DNA of 22,678 nt from Gammaproteobacteria bacterium UBA4475 (GTDB lineage Bacteria; Pseudomonadota; Gammaproteobacteria; Pseudomonadales; Azotimanducaceae), in NCBI GenBank assembly GCA_002389265.1, contig DGOD01000106.1, forward strand, positions 1-22,678, in the 5' to 3' direction. Of the stretch, positions 16,791-22,678 are shown piece by piece. Position numbers and translations under genes: made by a program. A model generated the notes under the pieces. The model was not told the DNA's origin, did no database searches, and saw nothing but the letters and a program-made list of their open reading frames with translations. Each line of letters starts with the position of its first letter. Within the stretch, counting starts at the first letter, position 1.

Positions 16791-17876
16791 CTAAACCAGC
16801 TGATAAACCTGCTTGCCATTGCGCACAAACGGCAGCTTGACCCGCTGAACAGGTAGCCTTTTGTTGCGAATTTCAACGGTAAGATTGTCAGCGCCCACGG
16901 TAATCCGGGCCAGCCCAATGCCGTGCTCCAGCGTTGGCGAAAAGGCACCACTGGTGATTTCACCAACCTGTTGATCGCCACTGAAGATCGGATAGTGCGC
17001 ACGCAACACACCCCGCTCCAGCAAGACCAAGCCCACTAACTCGCGTTCTACACCCTCGCCAAGCTGAGCTTCCAAGCGCGCCCGTCCCAAAAACTCACGG
17101 TCACCTTCAAAACTGACAGTGACCGCCATGTTGGACTCCAGGGGCGTGACCGATTCATCCATATCACTGCCATACAGGTTCATACCGGCTTCCAGCCGCA
17201 GCGTATCTCGCGCCCCCAGACCCACCGGCCTAACCCCGCTGGCAACCAGCGCTTGCCACAAATTCTGGGCGTCTGTCCCCGGCAGAATGATCTCAACCCC
17301 CTTCTCGCCGGTATAGCCAGTTCTCGCGATAAACCATTCCCCAGACCAAGCACCGATAAAGGGTTTTAGTTTAGCAATAAGATCTGCTCGTTCCGGGCTC
17401 ACCACTGCGCTTACCTTGGCGAGCGCATTCGGCCCCTGGATTGCCAGGATCGCCAGTTCTGGGCGCTCATGCAGCTGACAATCAAAACCGCTGGTTTGCT
17501 GACTCATCCAGGCCAGATCTTTCTCGCGAGTGGCACAATTCACCACGATCCTATAGCCGTCGCCATCGAGGTAGACGATTAGGTCGTCCAGTACCCCCCC
17601 CGTCTCATTCAACATCGCACTGTAGAGTGCTTTCCCCGGTACTTCCAGACGCTCCACATCGTTGGCAAGCAAATGTTGCAGGTAAGCCTTGGCTTGCGGC
17701 CCGCGCAAATCAATCACCGTCATATGGGAGACGTCGCAGATCCCGACATCCTGCCGCACCATATGGTGCTCTTCCAACTGTGAACCATAGTGGATCGGCA
17801 TATCCCAACCCCCGAAGTCCACCATCTTGGCGCCGGCGTCAACGTGCAATGTGTATATCGGTGTTCGTTGGCCCAT
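16791..17876 (-). CDS. gcvT: Glycine cleavage system T protein (aminomethyltransferase)
   Basis: Transfers the methylene group from H-protein-bound aminomethyl-lipoate to tetrahydrofolate, releasing ammonia. It has 361 residues (E. coli 364). Conserved text includes MVDFGGWDMPIHYGSQ, CDVSHMTVIDLRG, the catalytic-aspartate segment GGVLDDLIVY (Asp97/98), RTGYTGEKG, GLGARDTLRLEAGMNLYG and ITSGAFSPTL. I chose ATG 17876 (MGQRTPIYTLH, parallel to E. coli MAQQTPLYEQH); a GTG at 17888 would add four residues. Ribosome site weak (GTGAG). The ubiI stop lies 145 bases upstream. I read that gap for a glycine riboswitch and saw no aptamer-like pair, so control is probably by promoter or read-through. Confidence 0.97.
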   Translation of the reverse strand: MGQRTPIYTLHVDAGAKMVDFGGWDMPIHYGSQLEEHHMVRQDVGICDVSHMTVIDLRGPQAKAYLQHLLANDVERLEVPGKALYSAMLNETGGVLDDLIVYLDGDGYRIVVNCATREKDLAWMSQQTSGFDCQLHERPELAILAIQGPNALAKVSAVVSPERADLIAKLKPFIGAWSGEWFIARTGYTGEKGVEIILPGTDAQNLWQALVASGVRPVGLGARDTLRLEAGMNLYGSDMDESVTPLESNMAVTVSFEGDREFLGRARLEAQLGEGVERELVGLVLLERGVLRAHYPIFSGDQQVGEITSGAFSPTLEHGIGLARITVGADNLTVEIRNKRLPVQRVKLPFVRNGKQVYQLV

Positions 17877-18021
17877 GGGTACGCTCACTGGAGTGAAGAA
17901 AAATCCGCGCTAGTTTAACGCTTCACCGGTCCAGGGAACAGTGCGAAGCATTCAAACTCGCCGTGAATCATTTTCGCCGCAGGCTGCTTATCTCAGCCGC
18001 CCTACTCAAGGCTGCCTGCTA

Positions 18022-19227
18022 TCAGGCACCCGCCGCTAATTTCGCCACCATGCCTTTCAATGTTGACTGTTGATTGAGAAGTGACAACCCCAGATTACGC
18101 AGCCAGTTAACGCCAGGATCATCGGTGTCGAATACTCGCTTAATGCCTTCCATGACAGCCGCCATCAACAGGTTGGTAGGGTGCCGGGCTTGCTCATAAC
18201 TGCGCAGTAACGTCATATCGCCGGGCTGCAGGCCGTTAAATCGGCATTGTTGGAGTACCATGGCTAATGCCTGGGCATCCGCAAAGCCCAGATTAGCGCC
18301 CTGACCCGCAAGGGGGTGAATCGTGTGAGCAGCATCGCCGATGAGCGCCAGACCAGGCTGGATATACCGCAGCGCATGACGCTGTCGCAATGGAAAAGAA
18401 AACCGCTGATCTACCGCCAATACTTCGCCGAGCACCGCTTCAGAACTCTGCGTGAGCCGCTGACAGAGTTGGCGATCATCAAGGGCCAGCAACTCGGCAG
18501 TCGTCGCCGTGGACCAGACCACGGAACAATGTCTAGGATTCGCCAGGGGTAGAAACGCCAGCGCGCCTACCGAGGTAAAGCACTGCCGTGCCACACCCTG
18601 ATGCGGCGCCTGCGTTTCGATGGTAGTGACCAGTGCCGCCTGCTGATAGCTCCACTCGAGGGTTTTGACCTGGGTCAACGCTCGCACCGTCGACGCGCCC
18701 CCATCCGCACCCACCAACAATTTGCAGCTAATACTTTCGCCACCTACTAAACTGACCCTGTAACCCCCATCGATACGCTCAATGGCCTCAACTCCATGGT
18801 CGTAGTCTATTTGCGCTTCGTCAACGCTCAACCCGCGATCAAACAAAGCTTGGGTCAGCTGGTCATTTTCAATGATCGTACCGAGATGATCCGCTACAGC
18901 CAAATCAGCATCAAATTGGATCGAGGCTGTGCCACGACTGTCCCAGACGGACATCTGGTTGTAGGCACATTGCTGCGCAGCAGGTGCCGGCCAAGCACCA
19001 ATACGCTTTAACAGCGCCTCCGACGCCAGATTGATGGCGCTAACTCGAGGACTGACGCCGGCGACCAGCGCATGCCCCTGGCAACTGCCGGCGGCTCTTG
19101 CAGACAACTGCGGCGGGCTTTGGCCATCAATCAGTCTGACTGACAGGCGGGAGCCCCGCAACGCGTTGACCAGCGTAAGTCCCACCAGTCCACCACCGAC
19201 AATCAGCACATCAATAGGTTCTTGCAT
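18022..19227 (-). CDS. ubiI: UbiH/UbiI-family FAD hydroxylase, closest to UbiI (VisC)
   Basis: Flavin monooxygenase of ubiquinone synthesis; UbiI hydroxylates ring carbon C5, UbiH C4 (as numbered in older literature, C6). It has 401 residues. FAD motifs are IVGGGLVGLTL (about 8-18), the middle motif VGADGGASTVR, and LIGDAAHTIHPLAGQGANLGF. By eye it follows E. coli UbiI rather than UbiH: RVSAINLASEALLKRIG, VWD after the tyrosine loop, HLGTIIEN, VARQCF, LAFLPLANP..CSVVW. E. coli UbiH differs at each of these. The start is ATG 19227 with AAGGTGG seven bases before; a GTG at 19233 would overlap the pepP stop. The pepP-ubiI junction is effectively coupled. A separate ubiH, present between pepP and ubiI in E. 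coli, is missing. Confidence 0.88.
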   Translation of the reverse strand: MQEPIDVLIVGGGLVGLTLVNALRGSRLSVRLIDGQSPPQLSARAAGSCQGHALVAGVSPRVSAINLASEALLKRIGAWPAPAAQQCAYNQMSVWDSRGTASIQFDADLAVADHLGTIIENDQLTQALFDRGLSVDEAQIDYDHGVEAIERIDGGYRVSLVGGESISCKLLVGADGGASTVRALTQVKTLEWSYQQAALVTTIETQAPHQGVARQCFTSVGALAFLPLANPRHCSVVWSTATTAELLALDDRQLCQRLTQSSEAVLGEVLAVDQRFSFPLRQRHALRYIQPGLALIGDAAHTIHPLAGQGANLGFADAQALAMVLQQCRFNGLQPGDMTLLRSYEQARHPTNLLMAAVMEGIKRVFDTDDPGVNWLRNLGLSLLNQQSTLKGMVAKLAAGA

Positions 19228-19229
19228 CT

Positions 19230-20564
19230 TCACGCCACCTTACTTGCCATGTACTGCTCAATAGCAGCCACAGTCTTTGGAATCATTGCGGTGATGACTT
19301 CACAACCTGCCTTCGTCACCAACACATCATCTTCAATTCGAATACCAATGCCACGATAGCGTGCTGGCACATCCTCAAGGTCCTCGGCAATGTAGATACC
19401 GGGCTCGATCGTTGTCACCATACCGGGCTCGAAAACCCGCCACTCACCCTCTATCTGATACTCGCCCACATCATGCACATCCAGACCAAGCCAGTGACCT
19501 GTGCGGTGCATATAAAATTTCTTGAACGCATTATCGCGAATCAGTTCATCAACTTCACCGTGCAGCAATCCCAGACGGACCAGGCCCAAGGTAATTTGTC
19601 GCACCGCCGCCTCGTGCGGTTGATTCCAGTGATTACCAGGCTTAACTTCTGCGATAGCCGCCAGCTGAGCCGCCAGCACAACATTATAAACATCCGCCTG
19701 TGCTGCACTATATCGCCCGCTGGCCGGCAGGGTGCGGGTCACATCCGCCGCATAGCCTTCATACTCGGCACCGGCGTCAACCAGCACCAAGTCACCGGAC
19801 CTGATTACATCAGCATTCTGTGTATAGTGCATAATGTTAGCATTGTTGCCAGACCCAACAATCGACGGATAGGCCGTTGTACGCGCACCAGCCAGCGCGA
19901 AGGCATAATTTAATTCGGCCTCGAGATGATACTCTCGAAGCCCTGGCTTCAACTCGGCCATGAGACGCAAATGACCCGCGGCTGTGGCGCTGACAGCATG
20001 GCGCATCACATTGACTTCCTGGGCACTCTTATACAAGCGTAGCTCATGGACGTATTGAGCGAGATGGACAAACTCACATGCCGGTTTCGAGCCCGATGGC
20101 TGGCTCAATGCAATGCTGTCCACCCAAGCGATGATCTGGGCATCAAACTCCCGATGGGTACCCATGGCATAATAAAGCTTGGCCTTGCCCTCAATCAGGC
20201 CAGGCAGGATGTCATCGATATCTGCGACCGGGAACGCATCATCAAGACCCAATATCTGCATTGCCCGCTCTGGACCTGTTATCTGGCCATGCCAGCGTTC
20301 ACTGTCAGGATCTCGCTCACGGCAGAAAAGAATGGTTTCGCCATGGGCGCGACCAGGCACCAGCACCAGCACCGAATCAGGCTCAGCAAAGCCACTCAGA
20401 TAACGAAAGTCACTGTCCTGGCGGAAGGGATAATCGATATCGCTGTTGCGCACCATGACCCTGGAACTGGGCAGAATCGCAATACTGTCGGCCTCCATCA
20501 TCGCCATTAAATCGGCACGACGCCTGACGAACTCTTTCGGGGCTATAGTCGGGCTAGCTTTCAT
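19230..20564 (-). CDS. pepP: Xaa-Pro aminopeptidase II (aminopeptidase P)
   Basis: Removes N-terminal residues that precede proline; cytoplasmic, dinuclear manganese enzyme of peptidase clan M24B. About 444 residues (E. coli 441). The N-terminal creatinase-like domain (about 5-170, with YPFRQDSDFRYLSGF) is followed by the pita-bread catalytic domain. Metal ligands are VDAGAEYEGYAADVTRT (two Asp), HRTGHWLGLDVHD (His), TIEPGIY (Glu) and GIRIEDDVL (Glu). Two in-frame ATGs are possible: 20576 and 20564. I prefer 20564, which has GGA seven bases upstream and is closer to the family N-terminus; the other adds four residues. It belongs to the ygfB-pepP-ubiI run; the stop TGA abuts ubiI. Confidence 0.95.
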   Translation of the reverse strand: MKASPTIAPKEFVRRRADLMAMMEADSIAILPSSRVMVRNSDIDYPFRQDSDFRYLSGFAEPDSVLVLVPGRAHGETILFCRERDPDSERWHGQITGPERAMQILGLDDAFPVADIDDILPGLIEGKAKLYYAMGTHREFDAQIIAWVDSIALSQPSGSKPACEFVHLAQYVHELRLYKSAQEVNVMRHAVSATAAGHLRLMAELKPGLREYHLEAELNYAFALAGARTTAYPSIVGSGNNANIMHYTQNADVIRSGDLVLVDAGAEYEGYAADVTRTLPASGRYSAAQADVYNVVLAAQLAAIAEVKPGNHWNQPHEAAVRQITLGLVRLGLLHGEVDELIRDNAFKKFYMHRTGHWLGLDVHDVGEYQIEGEWRVFEPGMVTTIEPGIYIAEDLEDVPARYRGIGIRIEDDVLVTKAGCEVITAMIPKTVAAIEQYMASKVA

Positions 20565-20606
20565 TCGAGGTTCCATCGAAAACTGTCATTTTAGCATCGC
20601 GATCAA

Positions 20607-20628
20607 TACCGGGGTGTCACGCCCGGTA
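20607..20628 (-). repeat. Perfect 7-bp inverted repeat (hairpin) between ygfB and pepP
   Basis: TACCGGG (20607-20613) and CCCGGTA (20622-20628) are perfect complements around an 8-base loop. The hairpin begins 4 bases after the ygfB stop on the transcribed minus strand. No T-run follows, so it is not a standard intrinsic terminator; it may be an attenuator or a 3'-end stabiliser. Confidence 0.6.
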
Positions 20629-20632
20629 GCTT

Positions 20633-21178
20633 CTAGTGCAGGGAGGCAGACGTGCATTCTGCAAACACCAACAGCGCTGACATCCGAACATACTCTGTGA
20701 TCTCAAGCAGATCCCCTTCGTTTTCTTCATCCTCAGGAACCTCTTCATCCAGGTTGGCGATATTACTGAGATCCGCCAGCAACTCGCGCAGATCATCACT
20801 CAAATCACCATTCTGGAATCGTCCCGCCAGACCGAATCCTCCCAAAAAGCCACTACACCATTCACCCAGAGCCTGGGAGCGAAGGGCAATCGTGGTCTCA
20901 TCGTCGGGCACTAGTAGATGAAAGTTAAACTCAGGGTCGAGGAGGCCGGCCGCGACGTCACTGAAAACCTGGCTCAACAACTCACCGTGAGTTGCGTCGA
21001 TGACGACATCCGTTTCCAGCCACTCACGCAGGGCGCTCAAACCCGCGGCCGGGCTCATTGTTGACCCTGCGGACAGCAGACCCGCTACCAGACCATGCAC
21101 TTCAGCCGCACTATGGGGTACGCCAAGCGCAGCCAGGCATGCCGATAACGTGTCGAACTCCACTCGCTGTTGAGCCAT
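20633..21178 (-). CDS. ygfB: UPF0149 family protein YgfB
   Basis: Small, acidic, mostly helical cytoplasmic protein of the UPF0149/YecA-like family. It has 181 residues. Family marks are the opening helix (DTLSACLAAL), EVHGLVAGLLSAG, a central PDDE followed by LGEWCSGFLGGFGLAG, and an acidic tail before EYVRMSALLVF. In P. aeruginosa, YgfB is reported to restrain AlpA-driven expression of the amidase gene ampDh3 and so affect beta-lactam resistance; whether this holds here is unknown. ATG 21178 has GAGG and AGGTGAG just upstream; a GTG at 21184 would add two residues. It is the first gene of the minus-strand run ygfB-pepP-ubiI, divergent from the ZapB-like gene, as in E. coli and Pseudomonas. 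A hairpin separates it from pepP. Confidence 0.93.
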   Translation of the reverse strand: MAQQRVEFDTLSACLAALGVPHSAAEVHGLVAGLLSAGSTMSPAAGLSALREWLETDVVIDATHGELLSQVFSDVAAGLLDPEFNFHLLVPDDETTIALRSQALGEWCSGFLGGFGLAGRFQNGDLSDDLRELLADLSNIANLDEEVPEDEENEGDLLEITEYVRMSALLVFAECTSASLH

Positions 21179-21215
21179 ACTCACCTACCTCATAAAAACC
21201 TAAAGATACCATGCC

Positions 21216-21225
21216 TGCCATGGCA
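21216..21225. promoter_or_regulatory. Perfect 10-bp palindrome between divergent operons
   Basis: TGCCATGGCA is a perfect palindrome that ends three bases before the -35 box of the plus-strand promoter, in the 111-base gap between ygfB and the coiled-coil gene. It could be an operator, but its protein is unknown, and a palindrome of this length can occur by chance. Confidence 0.35.
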
Positions 21226-21228
21226 AGT

Positions 21229-21258
21229 TTGACCTTTCACAAGCCGGCGCTCTATAGT
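21229..21258 (+). promoter_or_regulatory. Sigma70-like promoter of the zapA-6S-fau operon
   Basis: TTGACC (21229-21234), an 18-base spacer and TATAGT (21253-21258) match the consensus at 5 of 6 bases each. Transcription would begin near 21265, about 25 bases before the first gene. Confidence 0.7.
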
Positions 21259-21289
21259 ATCCAACGTTTCATTAACTGGTGATAAACCC

Positions 21290-21502
21290 TTGGAAATAAA
21301 AGACCTGGAAGCCAAAATTGACGAATTAATTTTGCTGCTGGATGAAGTCGAACATAAACAGGCTATGATGGCTGCCGAACGATCCAGCTGGCAGATAGAA
21401 CGCAGCCGGTTACTGGAAAAAAATGAATTAGCCAAAAATAAGGTCGAGGCCATGATTATGCGTCTCAAGGCTCTAGATCAAGACTCCCAAGCGGACGGAT
21501 AA
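21290..21502 (+). CDS. TIGR02449-type small coiled-coil (ZapB-like) protein
   Basis: Short cytoplasmic protein of 70 residues, predicted to be almost wholly a coiled coil: hydrophobic residues recur at heptad spacing through LEAKIDELILLLDEVEHK and on to about residue 60. Proteins of this size are conserved immediately upstream of zapA in Pseudomonas and relatives (TIGR02449) and are sometimes described as ZapB-like; a role in Z-ring assembly is inference from position and shape. The start must be TTG at 21290, since the first in-frame ATG is at about codon 26, inside the coil; GGTGA lies 7 bases before the TTG. zapA begins 6 bases after the stop, so the two are co-transcribed and perhaps co-translated. 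Confidence 0.85.
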   Translation: MEIKDLEAKIDELILLLDEVEHKQAMMAAERSSWQIERSRLLEKNELAKNKVEAMIMRLKALDQDSQADG

Positions 21503-21508
21503 AACCCC

Positions 21509-21820
21509 ATGAACAATGCCCAGACTGTGACGGTATCCATATTAGATAAGGATTACCAGGTTAGCTGCAAGCCTGAGGAGGTCGCCGCACTTCAACAGTC
21601 AGCCCGCTATGTGGATCAAAAGATGCGGGAAATCAAATCTGGCTCGGCTATTTTAGGCCTTGATCGCATTGCCGTCATGGCCGCCCTGAATATTGCCAAC
21701 GACTATATTAACGAGAATCAGAAATCCGAAAACGTCATCATTTCCCAAGCCGATGAGATCACAAATTTGACTGGCAAACTGGATCAGGCGTTGGTTCGTT
21801 TAAAATCTATTAATCGCTGA
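21509..21820 (+). CDS. zapA: Cell division protein ZapA
   Basis: Binds FtsZ and cross-links protofilaments at the mid-cell Z-ring. It has 103 residues, within the family range. The N-terminal FtsZ-binding globular part (about 5-45, TVSILDKDYQVSCKPEEVAAL, then ARYVDQKMREIK) is followed by GLDRIAVMAALNIANDYI and a C-terminal coiled coil (about 60-103) that forms the antiparallel tetramer. ATG 21509 follows the coiled-coil gene by six bases; no strong ribosome site is visible, which suggests translational coupling. 6S RNA starts about 26 bases after its stop, with the 6S promoter overlapping that gap. Confidence 0.95.
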   Translation: MNNAQTVTVSILDKDYQVSCKPEEVAALQQSARYVDQKMREIKSGSAILGLDRIAVMAALNIANDYINENQKSENVIISQADEITNLTGKLDQALVRLKSINR

Positions 21821-21833
21821 GTACAAGTTGCGA

Positions 21834-21839
21834 TATACT
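21834..21839 (+). promoter_or_regulatory. -10 box of the 6S RNA promoter
   Basis: TATACT lies 7 bases before the predicted 6S RNA 5' end. The -35 region (about 21810-21816) falls on the last codons of zapA and is a weak match. Confidence 0.5.
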
Positions 21840-21845
21840 CTTCCT

Positions 21846-22025
21846 TAGATTCCCTGGGTTGTGCGCCAGTCAACACGTCCTAAACCCTTTAAGCGCTAGC
21901 CAGGAGGTCTTTTTTCTCGGTGAATGTGCATGTCCGGACTCCGGAACGCCTGTAGCCAGTTAGGGGCCACCGCCTTGAACCGCTGGGTTCAAGGGCTTGT
22001 ATGACAGCGGCAATTTGGGGAATTT
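21846..22025 (+). ncRNA. ssrS: 6S RNA
   Basis: About 180 bases. 6S RNA imitates an open promoter and binds sigma70 RNA polymerase, mostly in stationary phase. The two ends pair (GATTCCC at 21848-21854 with GGGGAATT at 22017-22024), as in the closing stem of known 6S RNAs. The strongest sign is the 3'-side hairpin CTTGAACC (21974-21981) / GGTTCAAG (21986-21993), which is nearly identical to the matching E. coli element, followed by GACAGCGGCAATTTGGGGA in place of the E. coli GGCGGCATCTCGGAGA. It lies between zapA and fau, its conserved site in gammaproteobacteria. Ends are approximate to a few bases. Confidence 0.9.
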
Positions 22026-22045
22026 TACTCGCTCAGGCGTGATTT

Positions 22046-22636
22046 ATGCGCAAATCACTACGCACAAAACTCAGGGCTGCTCGTCGGCGTTTGAGCCCAC
22101 ATCAGCAACGTCTTGCCGCCATCGCACTCAGCCGTAGACTACACCGTGATCCCAAATTTCGCCGTGCACGCCACATTGCCTTCTATCTGGCGAACGACGG
22201 AGAAATTGACCTGTTACCGCTATTACGACGCCAACCAGGCAATAAGACCTTCTACCTGCCATTGCTCTCCAAGCCTCGACGACCTTGGGAAGCAACTCAA
22301 CTGCTGTTTCAACCTTGGAACCCGAGCGACACAACCCTCACCAAGAACCGCTACGGTATTTTTGAGCCTGCCTATGCCCCGCGCAAACTTAAAGCAGCGA
22401 ACATGCTGGATATGGTGCTGTTACCACTGGTGGGGTTCGATCAGCAAGGCAATCGCCTGGGCATGGGCAAGGGCTACTACGACCGCACCTTTGCTCGGCG
22501 CTCGGGTAGTTGGCGGCGGCCAAAACTGCTCGGGATCGCCCACGCCTGCCAAGAGGTCACAAGCCTGCCTCATGCAGAATGGGATGTACCCCTTGACGGG
22601 GTGGTCACGGACAAAGCGCTTTGCTGGTGGCGTTAA
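22046..22636 (+). CDS. fau: 5-formyltetrahydrofolate cyclo-ligase
   Basis: ATP-dependent conversion of 5-formyl-THF to 5,10-methenyl-THF, which recycles a folate storage form; cytoplasmic. Also called ygfA. It has 196 residues. A basic N-terminal helix (MRKSLRTKLRAARRRLS) is followed by IAFYLANDGEIDLLPLL (substrate region) and the nucleotide-binding signature LVGFDQQGNRLGMGKGYYDR (about 128-147), then DVPLDGVVTD near the end. The ATG is 20 bases after the 6S RNA; the two form a dicistronic transcript in E. coli, and the same seems likely here. In E. coli this gene is tied to persister formation. No strong ribosome site is visible. The 42 bases after the stop hold no recognisable gene. Confidence 0.95.
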   Translation: MRKSLRTKLRAARRRLSPHQQRLAAIALSRRLHRDPKFRRARHIAFYLANDGEIDLLPLLRRQPGNKTFYLPLLSKPRRPWEATQLLFQPWNPSDTTLTKNRYGIFEPAYAPRKLKAANMLDMVLLPLVGFDQQGNRLGMGKGYYDRTFARRSGSWRRPKLLGIAHACQEVTSLPHAEWDVPLDGVVTDKALCWWR

Positions 22637-22678
22637 CGTGCTCCGCATGATTTCGCCATACAGCACCCCATAACGGGG

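Noticed and set aside
17877..18021. Possible glycine riboswitch before gcvT
   Set aside because: I read the gap on the minus strand and found no tandem aptamer-like conserved core; a covariance-model search would settle it.
22128..22666. Open frames overlapping fau on both strands (e.g. 22113-22673 plus, 22421-22666 minus)
   Set aside because: Shadow frames of a clear fau gene; none has a recognisable product.
22666..22678. Small inverted repeat CCCC-ATAAC-GGGG at the right edge
   Set aside because: Only four base pairs and cut by the window end; it may be part of a terminator but cannot be judged here.

Overview
The window is a gene-dense stretch of chromosome from a gammaproteobacterium, probably a non-enteric, pseudomonad- or Cellvibrionales-like (perhaps marine) lineage. 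This rests on protein similarity and gene order recalled from memory, not on a search. Three blocks resemble neighbourhoods known in Pseudomonas and, for the last block, in E. coli: an orphan secretion ATPase with argE and argA; HAD phosphatase, rppH, ptsP, TANGO2-like gene and lgt; and fau, 6S RNA, zapA and the small coiled-coil gene divergent from ygfB, pepP, ubiI and gcvTH. I see no prophage, insertion sequence, CRISPR array, tRNA or rRNA, and no gene-free gap longer than about 230 bases.

Layout. 1-1700 (minus): a GspE/PilB-type ATPase cut by the window edge. 1898-6284 (plus): argE, argA and ilvD, an amino-acid biosynthesis run. 6281-10752 (minus): lgt and fabV closely linked, then a MASE2 adenylate cyclase, then hemE, which meets ilvD tail to tail with a shared stop palindrome. 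10845-11573 (plus): a TANGO2/NRDE-family gene, divergent from lgt and convergent with ptsP. 11551-14352 (minus): rppH and ptsP. 14497-16274 (plus): a HAD-IB phosphatase overlapping an imelysin-type lipoprotein. 16309-21178 (minus): ygfB, pepP, ubiI, gcvT and gcvH. 21290-22636 (plus): a TIGR02449/ZapB-like coiled-coil gene, zapA, 6S RNA and fau behind a good sigma70-like promoter.

How the genes fit together. ArgA and ArgE are the first and the deacetylating steps of linear arginine synthesis, and IlvD is the dehydratase step of branched-chain amino acid synthesis. GcvT and GcvH (glycine cleavage) and Fau (5-formyl-THF recycling) share folate one-carbon metabolism. UbiI and HemE serve the respiratory chain, Lgt and FabV the envelope. 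PtsP, RppH, 6S RNA and the cyclase are regulatory: nitrogen PTS, mRNA 5' ends, RNA polymerase and cAMP.

Most of the window is ordinary core genome and I find no convincing undescribed system. The points worth a second look are: loss of ubiH and gcvP from a well-known gene order; a HemE that reads unlike the enteric type; an imelysin lipoprotein overlapping a phosphatase gene; fabV immediately behind lgt; a perfect palindrome beside the zapA-operon promoter; a hairpin between ygfB and pepP; and several TTG or GTG starts that would be mis-called by default.
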